DNA from: Maricaulis sp.
Lineage (GTDB): Bacteria; Pseudomonadota; Alphaproteobacteria; Caulobacterales; Maricaulaceae
Assembly (NCBI RefSeq): GCF_030149515.1
Contig: NZ_JASBRI010000022.1
Span: forward strand, 1 to 64,000
Direction of reading: 5' to 3'
DNA length: 64,000 nucleotides
Of this stretch, positions 38,407 through 47,808 are shown one piece after another (the stretch's first letter is position 1; each line of letters opens with the position of its first letter). Under the pieces are notes generated by a model. It saw nothing but the letters and a program-made list of their open reading frames with translations, was not told the origin of the DNA and ran no database searches. A program made the position numbers and the translations under genes.

Positions 38407-39516
38407 CTAAGCCAGCGGCCCCGTCGTATAGAGCCGGATTTTCAGGCCGCCATGATCGACAACGGGCCCGGCCGGGCCGAAAGGCAGGCGGGTGGCCTTG
38501 GCGAGCATTTTTTCCGTTGTCACCAGGCCCACCCGCCAGCCGGAAAACCGGGTGAGCAACGTCGTGCCCAGAGAGCGGTAGAGGGCCTGGAGCCGGGTCT
38601 TGTTGCCGATTCGTGCACCATAGGGCGGGTTGACGATGACAAGGCCGGGCGGACCGTCCGGCCGCTGCAAGTCCTCCACCGGGACCTGGCTGAACTGCGT
38701 GAGATGCGCCACGCCGGCCCGGTGCGCATTGGTCCGGCTCATGGCCACCGCGCCGGCATCCCGGTCGGAGCCGCGAAAGCGCAACGCCGTTTCGCGCGCT
38801 TCCGCCCCGGCCCGCATGGCGTGCCAGGCCTCGCTGTCGAACCCGGCGAGCTGTTCGAACGCAAAGCTGCGGCCCCGGCCCGGCACCAGGCCGGCGGCGA
38901 TCTCGGCGGCCTCGATGACGAGGGTGCCCGATCCGCACATCGGATCCAGCACGGGCTCGCTGCCGTCATACCCGCACTGGCGCAGGAAGAGCGCGGCCAG
39001 CGTCTCGCGCATCGGCGCCCTGTTCACCGCTTCCTTGAAGCCGCGCCGGTGCAGAAGCTCGCCCGAGGTGTCGACGCTGACGGTGCAGATATTGTCGTCG
39101 ATCCGCACACGCACACAGAGCTCGGCCCCGGGAGACAGCGGTGCGCCCAGTTCCTCGCGGATCGCGGTCTCGATGCGCTGTGCGGCCGCCCCGGCGTGAT
39201 AGATGCGCGATTTCCGGCAAGTCGCCTCGACACGCACCGGCCGGTCCGCCCGCAGGACCTCGCCCCAGGGGATCTGCCGCGCCCGCTTGTCCAGCTGGGC
39301 CAGGTGAACCACGCGGAAACTGGCAATCCGCGCCAGCACCCGGTTGGCGCCGCGCACTTCCAGATTGGCCCGCCAGACCTCCGGCCAGCCGCCGCGCACG
39401 GTGACCCCGCCGGGCTCGGCCCGCGGATCGCCGAACCCCGCCTCGCGCAATTCCGCGCACAGCATGTCCTCCAGACCGGGCGCGATGGCGAGAAAGATGT
39501 CGAATTGGGCAGTCAT
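38407..39516 (-). CDS. THUMP-domain class I rRNA/RNA methyltransferase
   Basis: The 369-residue protein has an N-terminal THUMP/ferredoxin-like RNA-binding region (about 1-155). A UPF0020 Rossmann methyltransferase with D-P-M-C-G-S-G-T-L-V-I-E-A-A (SAM site) and I-V-N-P-P-Y-G (the N-P-P-Y amino-methylation motif) follows. It matches the N-terminal RlmL/YpsC group, which makes m2G on 23S rRNA. Lacking the RlmK half, it should do only the m2G-type reaction. The target is inferred. Confidence 0.88.
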   Translation of the reverse strand: MTAQFDIFLAIAPGLEDMLCAELREAGFGDPRAEPGGVTVRGGWPEVWRANLEVRGANRVLARIASFRVVHLAQLDKRARQIPWGEVLRADRPVRVEATCRKSRIYHAGAAAQRIETAIREELGAPLSPGAELCVRVRIDDNICTVSVDTSGELLHRRGFKEAVNRAPMRETLAALFLRQCGYDGSEPVLDPMCGSGTLVIEAAEIAAGLVPGRGRSFAFEQLAGFDSEAWHAMRAGAEARETALRFRGSDRDAGAVAMSRTNAHRAGVAHLTQFSQVPVEDLQRPDGPPGLVIVNPPYGARIGNKTRLQALYRSLGTTLLTRFSGWRVGLVTTEKMLAKATRLPFGPAGPVVDHGGLKIRLYTTGPLA

Positions 39517-39610
39517 GCCGATCCCTTATCCGAGAAACCGGCAGGGATCGACACTGCTGTACCGGCGGGGACGCTCTGGCCTTCGCGGCAGGCTTCGCTA
39601 GTTTGCGCCC

Positions 39611-40504
39611 ATGGGCGCACTTCAAGACACCGATGCCATCTGGGGCGCCATGCGGGCCCGGCAAAGTGTAGACACGCAGAATGCGGACGGGTTTGCCCGC
39701 ATGCTGGCCGCCTGTCTCGATCTGTCCATCGCCTGGATCGATCATGCCGACATCTATGACGATGGCGCCGTGGAAGCCCTGCATGGCCAAGCCGTCACCC
39801 GCCTGACAGCCGGCCAGCGCCAGGCCCTGCGCCTTGTCACCAAATGCGGCGTGCGCTTTGCCAGTGCGGGCCAGCCGGGCGTGCGGCTGCATCACTACCG
39901 CGCCGATGCCGCCTATATTCGCCATCAGGCCGAAGCCTCGCTGAAACGCCTGGCGGCCGAGCGGATCGATCTCTATCTTCTGCACCGGCCGGACTATCTG
40001 ATGCAGGCCGAGGAGACGGCCCGGGCGCTGGACGCCCTGCGCGCCGAGGGCAAGATCGCCGCCTATGGCGTGTCCAATTTCTCGGTCCGGCAGGTGGAAA
40101 ATCTGGCCATCCGCACGGCGCAGCCCCTGGCGGCAAACCAGATCGAGCTTTCACCGCTGCACACGGCCGCGCTGGACGACGGCACGATCGATCAGGCTCG
40201 TGCCCGGAACATGGCCATCCTGGCCTGGTCGCCCCTGGGCGGCAGCCGCCTGTTCGATCCGCAGGACGCGGCCGGCCGGCGGGTGCACGACACGCTCACC
40301 CGGCTTGCAGGCAGTTATGACATCAACGATATCGGTGCCCTGGCCCTGGCCTGGGTCCGCCGCACCGGCGCCATTCCCATTCTCGGCACCGGCCGGATCG
40401 AGCGGCTGGAGAGCCAGGTGACCGGCCTGCGTGCAGCTGCGGATATGGACGTGCAGGACTGGTATGAGGTGCTCGAAGCGGCGCGCGGACAGCGCGTGCC
40501 CTAA
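39611..40504 (+). CDS. Aldo/keto reductase
   Basis: The 297-residue barrel protein resembles the E. coli YdhF group. Catalytic Asp and Tyr lie in D-H-A-D-I-Y-D-D-G-A-V-E, Lys in L-V-T-K-C-G, and His in L-Y-L-L-H-R-P-D. The NADPH region near the end (L-G-T-G-R-I-E-R-L) is present. The substrate is unknown. Its TAA stop interlocks with the convergent esterase stop in CTAA. Confidence 0.88.
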   Translation: MGALQDTDAIWGAMRARQSVDTQNADGFARMLAACLDLSIAWIDHADIYDDGAVEALHGQAVTRLTAGQRQALRLVTKCGVRFASAGQPGVRLHHYRADAAYIRHQAEASLKRLAAERIDLYLLHRPDYLMQAEETARALDALRAEGKIAAYGVSNFSVRQVENLAIRTAQPLAANQIELSPLHTAALDDGTIDQARARNMAILAWSPLGGSRLFDPQDAAGRRVHDTLTRLAGSYDINDIGALALAWVRRTGAIPILGTGRIERLESQVTGLRAAADMDVQDWYEVLEAARGQRVP

Positions 40505-41757
40505 CCCTCCTGCGGATCGAGCAGGAAGGCGACCGGATCGTCCAGCCGCGCCCGCCAGGAGGCTTCATTATGGGCCGCGCCGTCATAGCGGCGGACCACG
40601 AAATCCGTGCCCTCGGCAAGTCCTTGCGACAACAGCCAGTCACGGACGGCCAGATGGGTCGGCTCGTAGCCGGCATCGAGGGTTTGCGTGCCGTAGTCGA
40701 ACCAGAACCTTGTGTCCGGCGGGACGGTCTCGCCCGCATCGATCACGTCCAGGATGAGGGGGCGCTGCGGGTCCGCGCCGTCCGGCACGGGCCGCCCGGA
40801 CATCCGGGCATTGTCGGTGGCGTTGAAGGGAAAGTGCGTGGACATGCATCCGCAGGCGCCAAACACGTCCGGATGCTCGCGCACCAGGTAGAACGAGATC
40901 AGACCGCCCATGGACGACCCCATGGTCATTGTGTTTTCCGGCCCGGTGAGCGTGCGATACCCGGCATTCACGCGCGGCATCAGCTCTTCGATGAGGAAAC
41001 GGGCGTAGTTGCCGCCGAGATCCCACGGCGATAACTCCCGGCCGCGCAATTCCCCACTCCAGATTCCGACGACGATGGCCGGCCGGGCCTGCCCCGCTTC
41101 GACGCTGCGCACGATCGCTTCGTCCACACCCCAGTCGACGCCGGTATTGGCAATGCGCGGATCGAACAGGTTCTGGCCGTCATGCATGTAGATGACCGGA
41201 TAGCGGCGATCGCTGTTCTCATAACCCGGAGGCAGCCATATCTCGACATGGCGGGCCGGACCAAGATGGGCCGACTCGACGTCGAGCCAGTAGTCCAGCC
41301 GGCCCTGAACGCCCGAGGACTGCCAGTTCTCGATGTAGTAGGCCGCCGGTCGCTTCCAGTGCGAAATCCGGTGCGTCACAGTTTGCGGACCCTCGACGAG
41401 AAGCCGGAAATTGCGCGGCACTCCGCCCTCGTCGGCAACGCCTTCTCGGTCCCAGCTGCCCAGCGTCACCTTGTATTCGAAGGCCGTGCCGGCGGGGATG
41501 TCCAGGGTGACCGAACGCTGTTCACCCCCGCCCGTCATCGGCAGCCCGTCGGCGCGCCAGGGCCCCAGTTCCGGCAGGTTGCCGGCAAGGTAGACAGGGC
41601 CGCTGCCGGCGGGAACCGTCACTTCGATGGTTACGGCATGCCGGACCGCCTCTGGCAGAGCCACGACCGTGTCGTCAGGGCTCCCGTCCTGCCGCACACA
41701 GGCGCTGAGCAGGAGCAGGGCGGCGATGATATATCCAGGAAGCCGCATCGCCATCAC
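40501..41757 (-). CDS. CBM20-like/esterase-D lipoprotein
   Basis: The 418-residue protein begins with a lipoprotein signal (L-L-S-A-C at about residue 20). Residues about 40-125 resemble a CBM20 starch-binding module: V-Y-L-A-G-N-L-P-E-L-G-P-W and later F-E-Y-K-V. Residues about 160-410 are an alpha/beta-hydrolase of the enterochelin-esterase/EsteraseD type, with nucleophile Ser in M-G-S-S-M-G-G and a late His in G-A-A-H-N-E. The ATG overlaps the GH97 stop as ATGA, so it belongs to the alpha-glucan operon. It may remove acyl groups from substituted glucans; the substrate is inferred only. Confidence 0.82.
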   Translation of the reverse strand: MMAMRLPGYIIAALLLLSACVRQDGSPDDTVVALPEAVRHAVTIEVTVPAGSGPVYLAGNLPELGPWRADGLPMTGGGEQRSVTLDIPAGTAFEYKVTLGSWDREGVADEGGVPRNFRLLVEGPQTVTHRISHWKRPAAYYIENWQSSGVQGRLDYWLDVESAHLGPARHVEIWLPPGYENSDRRYPVIYMHDGQNLFDPRIANTGVDWGVDEAIVRSVEAGQARPAIVVGIWSGELRGRELSPWDLGGNYARFLIEELMPRVNAGYRTLTGPENTMTMGSSMGGLISFYLVREHPDVFGACGCMSTHFPFNATDNARMSGRPVPDGADPQRPLILDVIDAGETVPPDTRFWFDYGTQTLDAGYEPTHLAVRDWLLSQGLAEGTDFVVRRYDGAAHNEASWRARLDDPVAFLLDPQEG

Positions 41758-43823
41758 TCCGCCTCACCCGCCACAAACCGCACAGCCACGCCGCCGCCGG
41801 CGGCGAGCGCGAGATGGAGGACATCGCCGGATGTCACCGCGCGCGTTTCCACTGTCACAGGATAGGGATTGTCGTGCCAGTGGGCGTCCTCGCCGTCGCG
41901 ATAGATCTCGGCGCGATAGCTCCGGCCGGCCTCGAGAAAGTCCAGCGGCACATCCAGCACACGCGCCTCTTCGTCGGTGACGGCACCGAGATACCAGTCG
42001 GCCCCGCCGCGTTCCTGGCGGGCGGTGACGACGAAATCGCCGACCTCGCCCTGAAGCGCGATCGAGTGCTCCCAGTCGGTGGGCACGTCGCGGATGAACC
42101 GGAAGGCCTCCGGGTTCATCGCATAATGCCCGGGCAGGTCCGCCGCCATCTGGATCGGGCTGTAGATGACGACATAAAGCGCCAGCTGCTTGGCCAGGGT
42201 GGTCTGGACCCGGTTGGGACTGTCCGGCCCGTTGAAGGTGAGGTTGAAAATGCCCGGCGTGAAGTCCATTGGCCCGCCCAGCATACGGGTGAAGGCCAGC
42301 ATGGCGATGTGTTCCGGCGGGTTGGGCGGCACGCCCCAGGCGTTGAATTCCTGACCGCGCGCGCCCTCGCGCGAGATCCAGTTGGGATAGGTGCGGCGCA
42401 GGCCGGTATCCTTCACCGGTTCGTGCGTGTTGATGGAGATATGGCGCTCGGCCGCAGCTTCCAGAACGCGGATATGATGGTTCACGGCATACTGGCCGTA
42501 ATGCCATTCGCGGCGTTCCTCGCCGTTTTCGTCGATCCGGATCAGGTCGCCCGCATCGGCGACATAGCCGGTCTTCACCTGGGTGACACCGAGGCGTTCG
42601 TACAGGTCGAAGGCGGCCTCCATCTGGGATTCGTAGTTGGTCAGATGGCCCGAGGTCTCGTGATGGCCGATCAGGCGCACGCCGCGGTCGCGGGCATGCC
42701 CGGCGACGGCCTCGATGTCGAAATCGGGATAGGGCCGGGTGAACGAGAATATGGCGCCATTGTTGAACCAGTCGCCGTCCCAGCCAAGATTCCATCCCTC
42801 GACCAGTACACCGTCGAACCCGTTCTCGGCAGCAAAGTCGATGTATTCGATGGCGTTTTCGGTGGTGGCACCGTGGATCGGGCCCGAGCCCCACGTCATG
42901 GTGCGGATATGCATGCCCCACCAGATGCCGACATATTTGCCCGGCTCCACCCAGGACACGTCGCCCAGGACATTGGGTTCGTTCAGGTTGAGGATGAGAT
43001 CGGAATTGATCAGGCCTACCGCCTCTTCGGCGACCTGGATGGTGCGCCAGGGCGTGATGAAGGACCCGTCCTTGTGCACGGCCACCCCGTCGGGCCCGGG
43101 CGCCAGCTCGGCCGTCAGCACGCCCTCGCGCTGCTGGTCCAGCCGCATGCCGGAATAGTCCACCAGCGCCGCCTCGTGGATGGCCACATGCACACCATCG
43201 CCGGGCAGGCGGGCGGTGAAGGGCGTGTGCGCCGTCTCCACCTCGATCAGCGGTGTGGTGCGGGTGATGTATTCATAGCGATTATAGTCCGCCGCCTGGG
43301 TCCACCAGGCCGTTGCGTACTGGGGCATGGCAAAGGAGGTGACCTCGTCGACGATGGCGCGGTGCTCGCCGTCCGGCACGGGCACTTCATAGCGAAAGCC
43401 CAGCCCCTCGTCGAAAACGCGCACACGAATGTCGAAACCGCGGCCATCGCCGCTTTCATGCCGGTAGGAGACCAGGAGTTCGTTGTGCACGTCATGCACG
43501 ATGCGGCGCTCGCCCCAAGGCAGTTCCCATGTGCTCTGGTGACTGTCCCGGCTCTCGCCGGCGATCTCCAGATCGCGGTCGAGATTGCCGGCAACCTCGA
43601 AACGCAGGCCCAGCGCGGACGCGGAAATCACATCCTCGCCGTCATAGGTGACCCGGTAGCGCGGCAGCCCGTCCGCACTCCAGAATTCCACTGCCAGACG
43701 CCCGTCGGGCGAGGCGATGGCGTGCCGGTCCTCCCCGGCCTCCTGCGCCGCAAGCGGCGCGGTGACGGCCAGCGCAACAACCGGCATGACGGCGCGTGCC
43801 ACGCGCGAAACGGACATGAACAT
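41754..43823 (-). CDS. Glycoside hydrolase family 97 (SusB-like alpha-glucosidase)
   Basis: The 689-residue exported protein (signal cut after LAAQ) has the GH97 N-terminal beta sandwich, barrel and C-terminal beta domain. The blocks H-E-P-V-K-D-T-G-L-R-R-T-Y-P-N-W and R-E-G-A-R-G-Q-E-F-N-A-W match SusB. The Glu residues in HEP and in the EGARGQE block fit the inverting, Ca2+-dependent branch rather than the retaining branch, where one is replaced. It should release glucose from maltodextrins in the periplasm. GGGAGG precedes ATG 43823. It is divergent from the GH13 gene at 43970. Confidence 0.93.
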   Translation of the reverse strand: MFMSVSRVARAVMPVVALAVTAPLAAQEAGEDRHAIASPDGRLAVEFWSADGLPRYRVTYDGEDVISASALGLRFEVAGNLDRDLEIAGESRDSHQSTWELPWGERRIVHDVHNELLVSYRHESGDGRGFDIRVRVFDEGLGFRYEVPVPDGEHRAIVDEVTSFAMPQYATAWWTQAADYNRYEYITRTTPLIEVETAHTPFTARLPGDGVHVAIHEAALVDYSGMRLDQQREGVLTAELAPGPDGVAVHKDGSFITPWRTIQVAEEAVGLINSDLILNLNEPNVLGDVSWVEPGKYVGIWWGMHIRTMTWGSGPIHGATTENAIEYIDFAAENGFDGVLVEGWNLGWDGDWFNNGAIFSFTRPYPDFDIEAVAGHARDRGVRLIGHHETSGHLTNYESQMEAAFDLYERLGVTQVKTGYVADAGDLIRIDENGEERREWHYGQYAVNHHIRVLEAAAERHISINTHEPVKDTGLRRTYPNWISREGARGQEFNAWGVPPNPPEHIAMLAFTRMLGGPMDFTPGIFNLTFNGPDSPNRVQTTLAKQLALYVVIYSPIQMAADLPGHYAMNPEAFRFIRDVPTDWEHSIALQGEVGDFVVTARQERGGADWYLGAVTDEEARVLDVPLDFLEAGRSYRAEIYRDGEDAHWHDNPYPVTVETRAVTSGDVLHLALAAGGGVAVRFVAGEAE

Positions 43824-43864
43824 GAGAGCCTCCCGGATCTGTTTTGCGCATCATGCCCATATCC

Positions 43865-43878
43865 TGCAAATTTTCGCA
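43865..43878. promoter_or_regulatory. Predicted LacI-family operator A
   Basis: TGCAAATTTTCGCA, one of five similar 14-mers in the alpha-glucan island, lies between the divergent GH97 and GH13 genes, 42 bp before the former and 91 bp before the latter. Confidence 0.6.
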
Positions 43879-43969
43879 ATTCCTGACGTATCACGATTGC
43901 TTGCCGGGCACATGAAGTCGGGTGTATCGTCGCAATAACAGACAAATTCACGCGGGGAGACGTTTCATC

Positions 43970-45838
43970 ATGAAATCGCAAATATCGAAATTTGCCAGTG
44001 CGCTACTGGCCGGAACCAGCCTGACGCTGAGCGCCTGTGCGGGCGCGCAGGAGCGCGCGGACCCGGTTTCCATCGCGAACCTGGAGGATCGCAGCCCGCG
44101 CGACGAAATCATCTACTTCGTCATGCCCGACCGGTTCGAGAACGGCGACCCGTCCAACGATACCGGCGGTATCGAGGGCGATCGCCTGGACCACGGCTTC
44201 GATCCCGCCCATCGCGGCTTCTATCATGGCGGCGATCTGGCCGGACTGACCCGGCGCCTCGATTACATCCAGGGCCTGGGCGCGACCGCGATCTGGCTCA
44301 CCCCGATCTTCCAGAACCAGGCGGTACAGGGCAGCCCGGGCCAGGAAAGCTCGGCCTATCACGGCTACTGGATCACCGACTTCACCCGCCCCGACGCCCA
44401 TCTCGGCGAGCGCGAGGATTTCCGTGCCTTCGTCGAGGCGGCCCATGCCCGCGGCATGCGTGTCTATATGGACATCATCACCAATCACACCGCCGATGTG
44501 ATCGCCTATCGCGAATGCCACGACCCGTCCTGGGATCACTATATCGATCCGCAGGGCCCGTGCCCCTATCGCACCAAGGGCGAGTATCCCTGGAGCACAC
44601 GCGGCGACATCGACGGCGAGCCGATCAACGAGGGTTTCCTGGGCGACGATCCGCAGAACCAGACGGCGGAGAATTATGCCCGCCTCACCGATCCGCGCTG
44701 GGCCTATACGCCATACGTCCCCGAAGACGCTCCGCGGCTGCACCCGGAATGGCTCAACGACCTGACGCTCTACCACAATCGCGGCGAAAGCTTCTGGTAT
44801 GGCGAAAGCTCTCTCTACGGCGATTTTTCCGGCCTGGACGATCTCAATACCGAACATCCCCGCGTGCTCGAGGGCATGATCGAGATCTACAAGGACTGGA
44901 TCAGCGAATTCCGCGTCGACGGTTTCCGCATCGACACCGCCCGCCATGTCCAGCCGGAATTCTGGCAGCGCTTTTCCGCAGAAATGCGCGCGCATGCGCA
45001 AAGCCTGGGGATCGAGCATTTCCACATGTTCGGCGAGGTCTACATGTTCGATCCGGCCCAGCTGGCGCGCTACACCAATGAGGCGCAATTGCCGGCCGTT
45101 CTCGACTTTGCCTTCCAGGGCGCAGTGCGCGGCTTCATCGTCGACGGCAATCCCGGTGAAAGCCTGGACACGCTGTTCAATGCCGACAGCGCCTATGCCA
45201 CCGGCGCTCACGTCCTGCCCACCTTCCTGGGCAATCACGATATGGGCCGGCTCTCCGGCTTCCTGCGCGAGGCGCATCCGAACATGTCCGACGCCGAGAT
45301 GTTCGCCAGCCTGCGCCTGGCCAACGCCATCATGTTCTTCTCGCGCGGCACGCCGACGATCTACTACGGCGACGAGCAGGGCTTCGTCTCCGACGGGCAC
45401 GACCAGCAGGCCCGGGAAAACATGTTCGAAAGCCGGGTCGACGAATATAACGACAATGATCTTGTGGGCACCGATGCCACAACCGCGGACGAGAATTTCG
45501 ACACGGATCACCCGCTCTACCGCGCCATCGCGCAGATGGCCGAACTGCGCCAGTCGCACACCACGCTGCGCCGCGGGCACCAGCGCGTGCGCCATGCCGG
45601 CCACGAGACATCGACCCTGGTGATGAGCCGGATCGATGCCGCAGCCGGCGAGGAATACATCGTCGCCTTCAACGGCGAGACCGAGGCCGTGCGCCTCGAT
45701 GTCGCCGTCGACGGCCGGTCGCTGACCTGGGAAAGCCTGTCGGGCGAGTGCGCCGGAACAGCCGGGGCACCGGGCAGCTACACGGTGGAGATTCCACCGC
45801 TGGACTTCATCGTCTGCCGAGCGGGCTTTTCGGAATAG
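43970..45838 (+). CDS. Alpha-amylase family lipoprotein (GH13)
   Basis: The 622-residue protein has a lipoprotein signal with Cys23 (L-S-A-C) and a full GH13 barrel. The catalytic triad is present: nucleophile near D322 (D-G-F-R-I-D), acid/base near E356 (M-F-G-E-V) and transition-state stabiliser near D424 (G-N-H-D). A C-terminal beta domain follows. It probably cleaves alpha-1,4 bonds of maltodextrin or starch at the outer membrane. GGGGAGA precedes ATG 43970. Regulated with GH97 by operator A, by inference. Confidence 0.93.
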   Translation: MKSQISKFASALLAGTSLTLSACAGAQERADPVSIANLEDRSPRDEIIYFVMPDRFENGDPSNDTGGIEGDRLDHGFDPAHRGFYHGGDLAGLTRRLDYIQGLGATAIWLTPIFQNQAVQGSPGQESSAYHGYWITDFTRPDAHLGEREDFRAFVEAAHARGMRVYMDIITNHTADVIAYRECHDPSWDHYIDPQGPCPYRTKGEYPWSTRGDIDGEPINEGFLGDDPQNQTAENYARLTDPRWAYTPYVPEDAPRLHPEWLNDLTLYHNRGESFWYGESSLYGDFSGLDDLNTEHPRVLEGMIEIYKDWISEFRVDGFRIDTARHVQPEFWQRFSAEMRAHAQSLGIEHFHMFGEVYMFDPAQLARYTNEAQLPAVLDFAFQGAVRGFIVDGNPGESLDTLFNADSAYATGAHVLPTFLGNHDMGRLSGFLREAHPNMSDAEMFASLRLANAIMFFSRGTPTIYYGDEQGFVSDGHDQQARENMFESRVDEYNDNDLVGTDATTADENFDTDHPLYRAIAQMAELRQSHTTLRRGHQRVRHAGHETSTLVMSRIDAAAGEEYIVAFNGETEAVRLDVAVDGRSLTWESLSGECAGTAGAPGSYTVEIPPLDFIVCRAGFSE

Positions 45839-45987
45839 GATTCAGCACGAACCGGGTTTTCTTCCCCACGCCGCCGGGAACTGGCCGAGCGGAGCGAGGC
45901 CGAAGGGGCCCGGCGCGGACATTCGGCCGCGCAGTCGCGCGGCGACCCGACTCCCCAACCCGGCGATGGGGAGGAAAGATTTCCGCG
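45839..45987. repeat. REP-like extragenic palindromic region
   Basis: The spacer between the convergent amylase and MFS genes contains CTCCCCA (45951-45957) paired with TGGGGAG (45967-45973). It also contains a run of GC-rich short palindromic words including CGAGCGGAGCGAGGCCG. The style resembles the hairpin at 38325-38351. It may terminate both genes. Confidence 0.45.
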
Positions 45988-47526
45988 CTACTCGGCCGGG
46001 GTTGCCATTTCCGCTTTGGCCGGGGCGATGCGGCGGCCGGGGACGAAGATCACCGCCACGGCGGCCAGGCCCAGTGACACGCCGGCTGCCAGGAAGGCGT
46101 GGATCGGCTCATTGCCCAGGAGGTAACGCAGGGCGATGCCCATCAGGCTGCCGACGACGATCTGGGGGATCACGATGAAGAAATTGAAGATCCCCATATA
46201 GACCCCCATCTTGTCGGCCGGCAGGGCGTCGGAGAGGATCGCGTAGGGCATGGTCAGGATCGAGGCCCAGACGATGCCGACCCCCACCATCGACACCGCC
46301 AGCCAGGCCGGGTCCGTGACGAAGTAGAAGGATGCCAGCGAGACGGCACCGATCGCGAGATTGATGGCGTGAGTGACGCGGCGGTTGAATCGCTTGGCCA
46401 TGAAGGGCAGCAAAAGCGCATATATCGCCGCAATGGCATTGTATGTCGCAAACAGCAGCCCCACCCAATTGGCTCCGTCGGCATAGGCTTGCGATGCGGT
46501 TTCGGTGGCATTGTAGTGGTGTTGCGTCACAGCGGGCGTGGCGTAGATCCACATCATGAACAGTGCCGCCCAGGAGAAGAACTGCACCCAGGCCAGACGC
46601 CGCATGACGGTCGGCATGGTGGTGAGGTCCTCCAGCACGTGGGAGAAGAAATTCTCGGCCTTGCCGTTGGATTTCAGCGCCGCATGCAGCATGAAGCCCA
46701 GGCCCAGCGCGGCAATGCCGCCCGTCAGAACATAAAGTTCCTGCGCTCCGCCAAAACGGTAGACGGCAACGCATCCCACGATACCGGCGATCAGATAGCC
46801 CACGCCCGACCCCATGAACCGCCGCGCCGAATGCGGCCGACGCTCATCCTCGCGTGGCAGGCCCATCGTCTTTCTCTCGGCCTCGTCGAATTCGGCCAGC
46901 TGTTCTGGCGTGTATTCACGCGAGAACAGCACCGTCCAGCCGACCGAGAGAAAAAGCGCTATCGCCCCGATATAGAACGAGTATTTCACATTGTCCGGAA
47001 CCATGCCCTCGGGCGCCACGCTGGACACGCCGAACACGTCGGACAGGACCCAGGTCGCCGCCGAGGCCGCCGTCGCCCCGGCGCCGATGAAAATGGTCTG
47101 CATGGCAAAACCCTGGGTGCGCTGACGGCTGGGCAGCATGTCACCGACGAAGGCGCGGAAGGGTTCCATCGAGATATTGATCGAGGCATCGAGCAGCCAC
47201 AGCATGATCGCCGCCAGCCACAGCACGGGCGAGTTGGGCATGATCAGCAGGGCGGCCGTCGTGAGGATGGCCCCGGCGAGGAAATAGGGCCGGCGCCGCC
47301 CCAGCCCCGTCCAGGTCCGGTCCGAGAAATAGCCGATGATAGGCTGTACCAGGAGACCGGTCAGCGGCGCGGCCAGCCAGAGCAGGGGCAGCGTCTCGAT
47401 GGGCGCGCCCAAGGTCTGGAAGATGCGGCTGACATTGGTGTTCTGCAGGGCAAATCCGATCTGGATCCCGAAAAAGCCGAACGAGATATTCCAGATCTGC
47501 CAGAATCCGAGCGCAGGCTTCTGCAT
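45988..47526 (-). CDS. MFS sugar transporter (SLC45/MalY-like)
   Basis: The 512-residue inner-membrane protein has about 12 hydrophobic helices. It also has S-D-R-T-W-T-G-L-G-R-R-R-P-Y-F-L-A-G, the SLC45/sucrose-symporter signature in the loop after helix 2. In Caulobacter a homologue in the maltodextrin locus (MalY) carries maltose across the inner membrane; the same is inferred here. GGAGGAGGG precedes the ATG. It is divergent from the LacI regulator, with operator B between. Confidence 0.9.
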   Translation of the reverse strand: MQKPALGFWQIWNISFGFFGIQIGFALQNTNVSRIFQTLGAPIETLPLLWLAAPLTGLLVQPIIGYFSDRTWTGLGRRRPYFLAGAILTTAALLIMPNSPVLWLAAIMLWLLDASINISMEPFRAFVGDMLPSRQRTQGFAMQTIFIGAGATAASAATWVLSDVFGVSSVAPEGMVPDNVKYSFYIGAIALFLSVGWTVLFSREYTPEQLAEFDEAERKTMGLPREDERRPHSARRFMGSGVGYLIAGIVGCVAVYRFGGAQELYVLTGGIAALGLGFMLHAALKSNGKAENFFSHVLEDLTTMPTVMRRLAWVQFFSWAALFMMWIYATPAVTQHHYNATETASQAYADGANWVGLLFATYNAIAAIYALLLPFMAKRFNRRVTHAINLAIGAVSLASFYFVTDPAWLAVSMVGVGIVWASILTMPYAILSDALPADKMGVYMGIFNFFIVIPQIVVGSLMGIALRYLLGNEPIHAFLAAGVSLGLAAVAVIFVPGRRIAPAKAEMATPAE

Positions 47527-47696
47527 GCCCTCCTCCCCTTTTCATATTTTTTCACATTGTGGGCCAGGACGGGCGAACTGTCGAGCGCGCTTCGTAGTTC
47601 ATCATGCTGGCGCAACCTTCGTAATCTGCTGCTATACGGCGGCATCGAGCCGGGCGAGAAGGTGCGGACCGGCTTGCCCGTCTTTCGGCAGGCGCT

Positions 47697-47710
47697 TTCA
47701 AATTTCTGCA
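47697..47710. promoter_or_regulatory. Predicted LacI-family operator B
   Basis: TTCAAATTTCTGCA lies in the region between the MFS gene and the LacI gene, 99 bp before the regulator. It is the most degenerate of the five 14-mers, as may suit autoregulation. Confidence 0.5.
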
Positions 47711-47808
47711 AATTGGGGGACACTAGATTGCTGACAGAGCATGGACTTGCCACGCGCGAGGCCTGCAGGCATTCCTAACCCTCTCGAAACAAGGGGACAA
47801 TCGGCACG

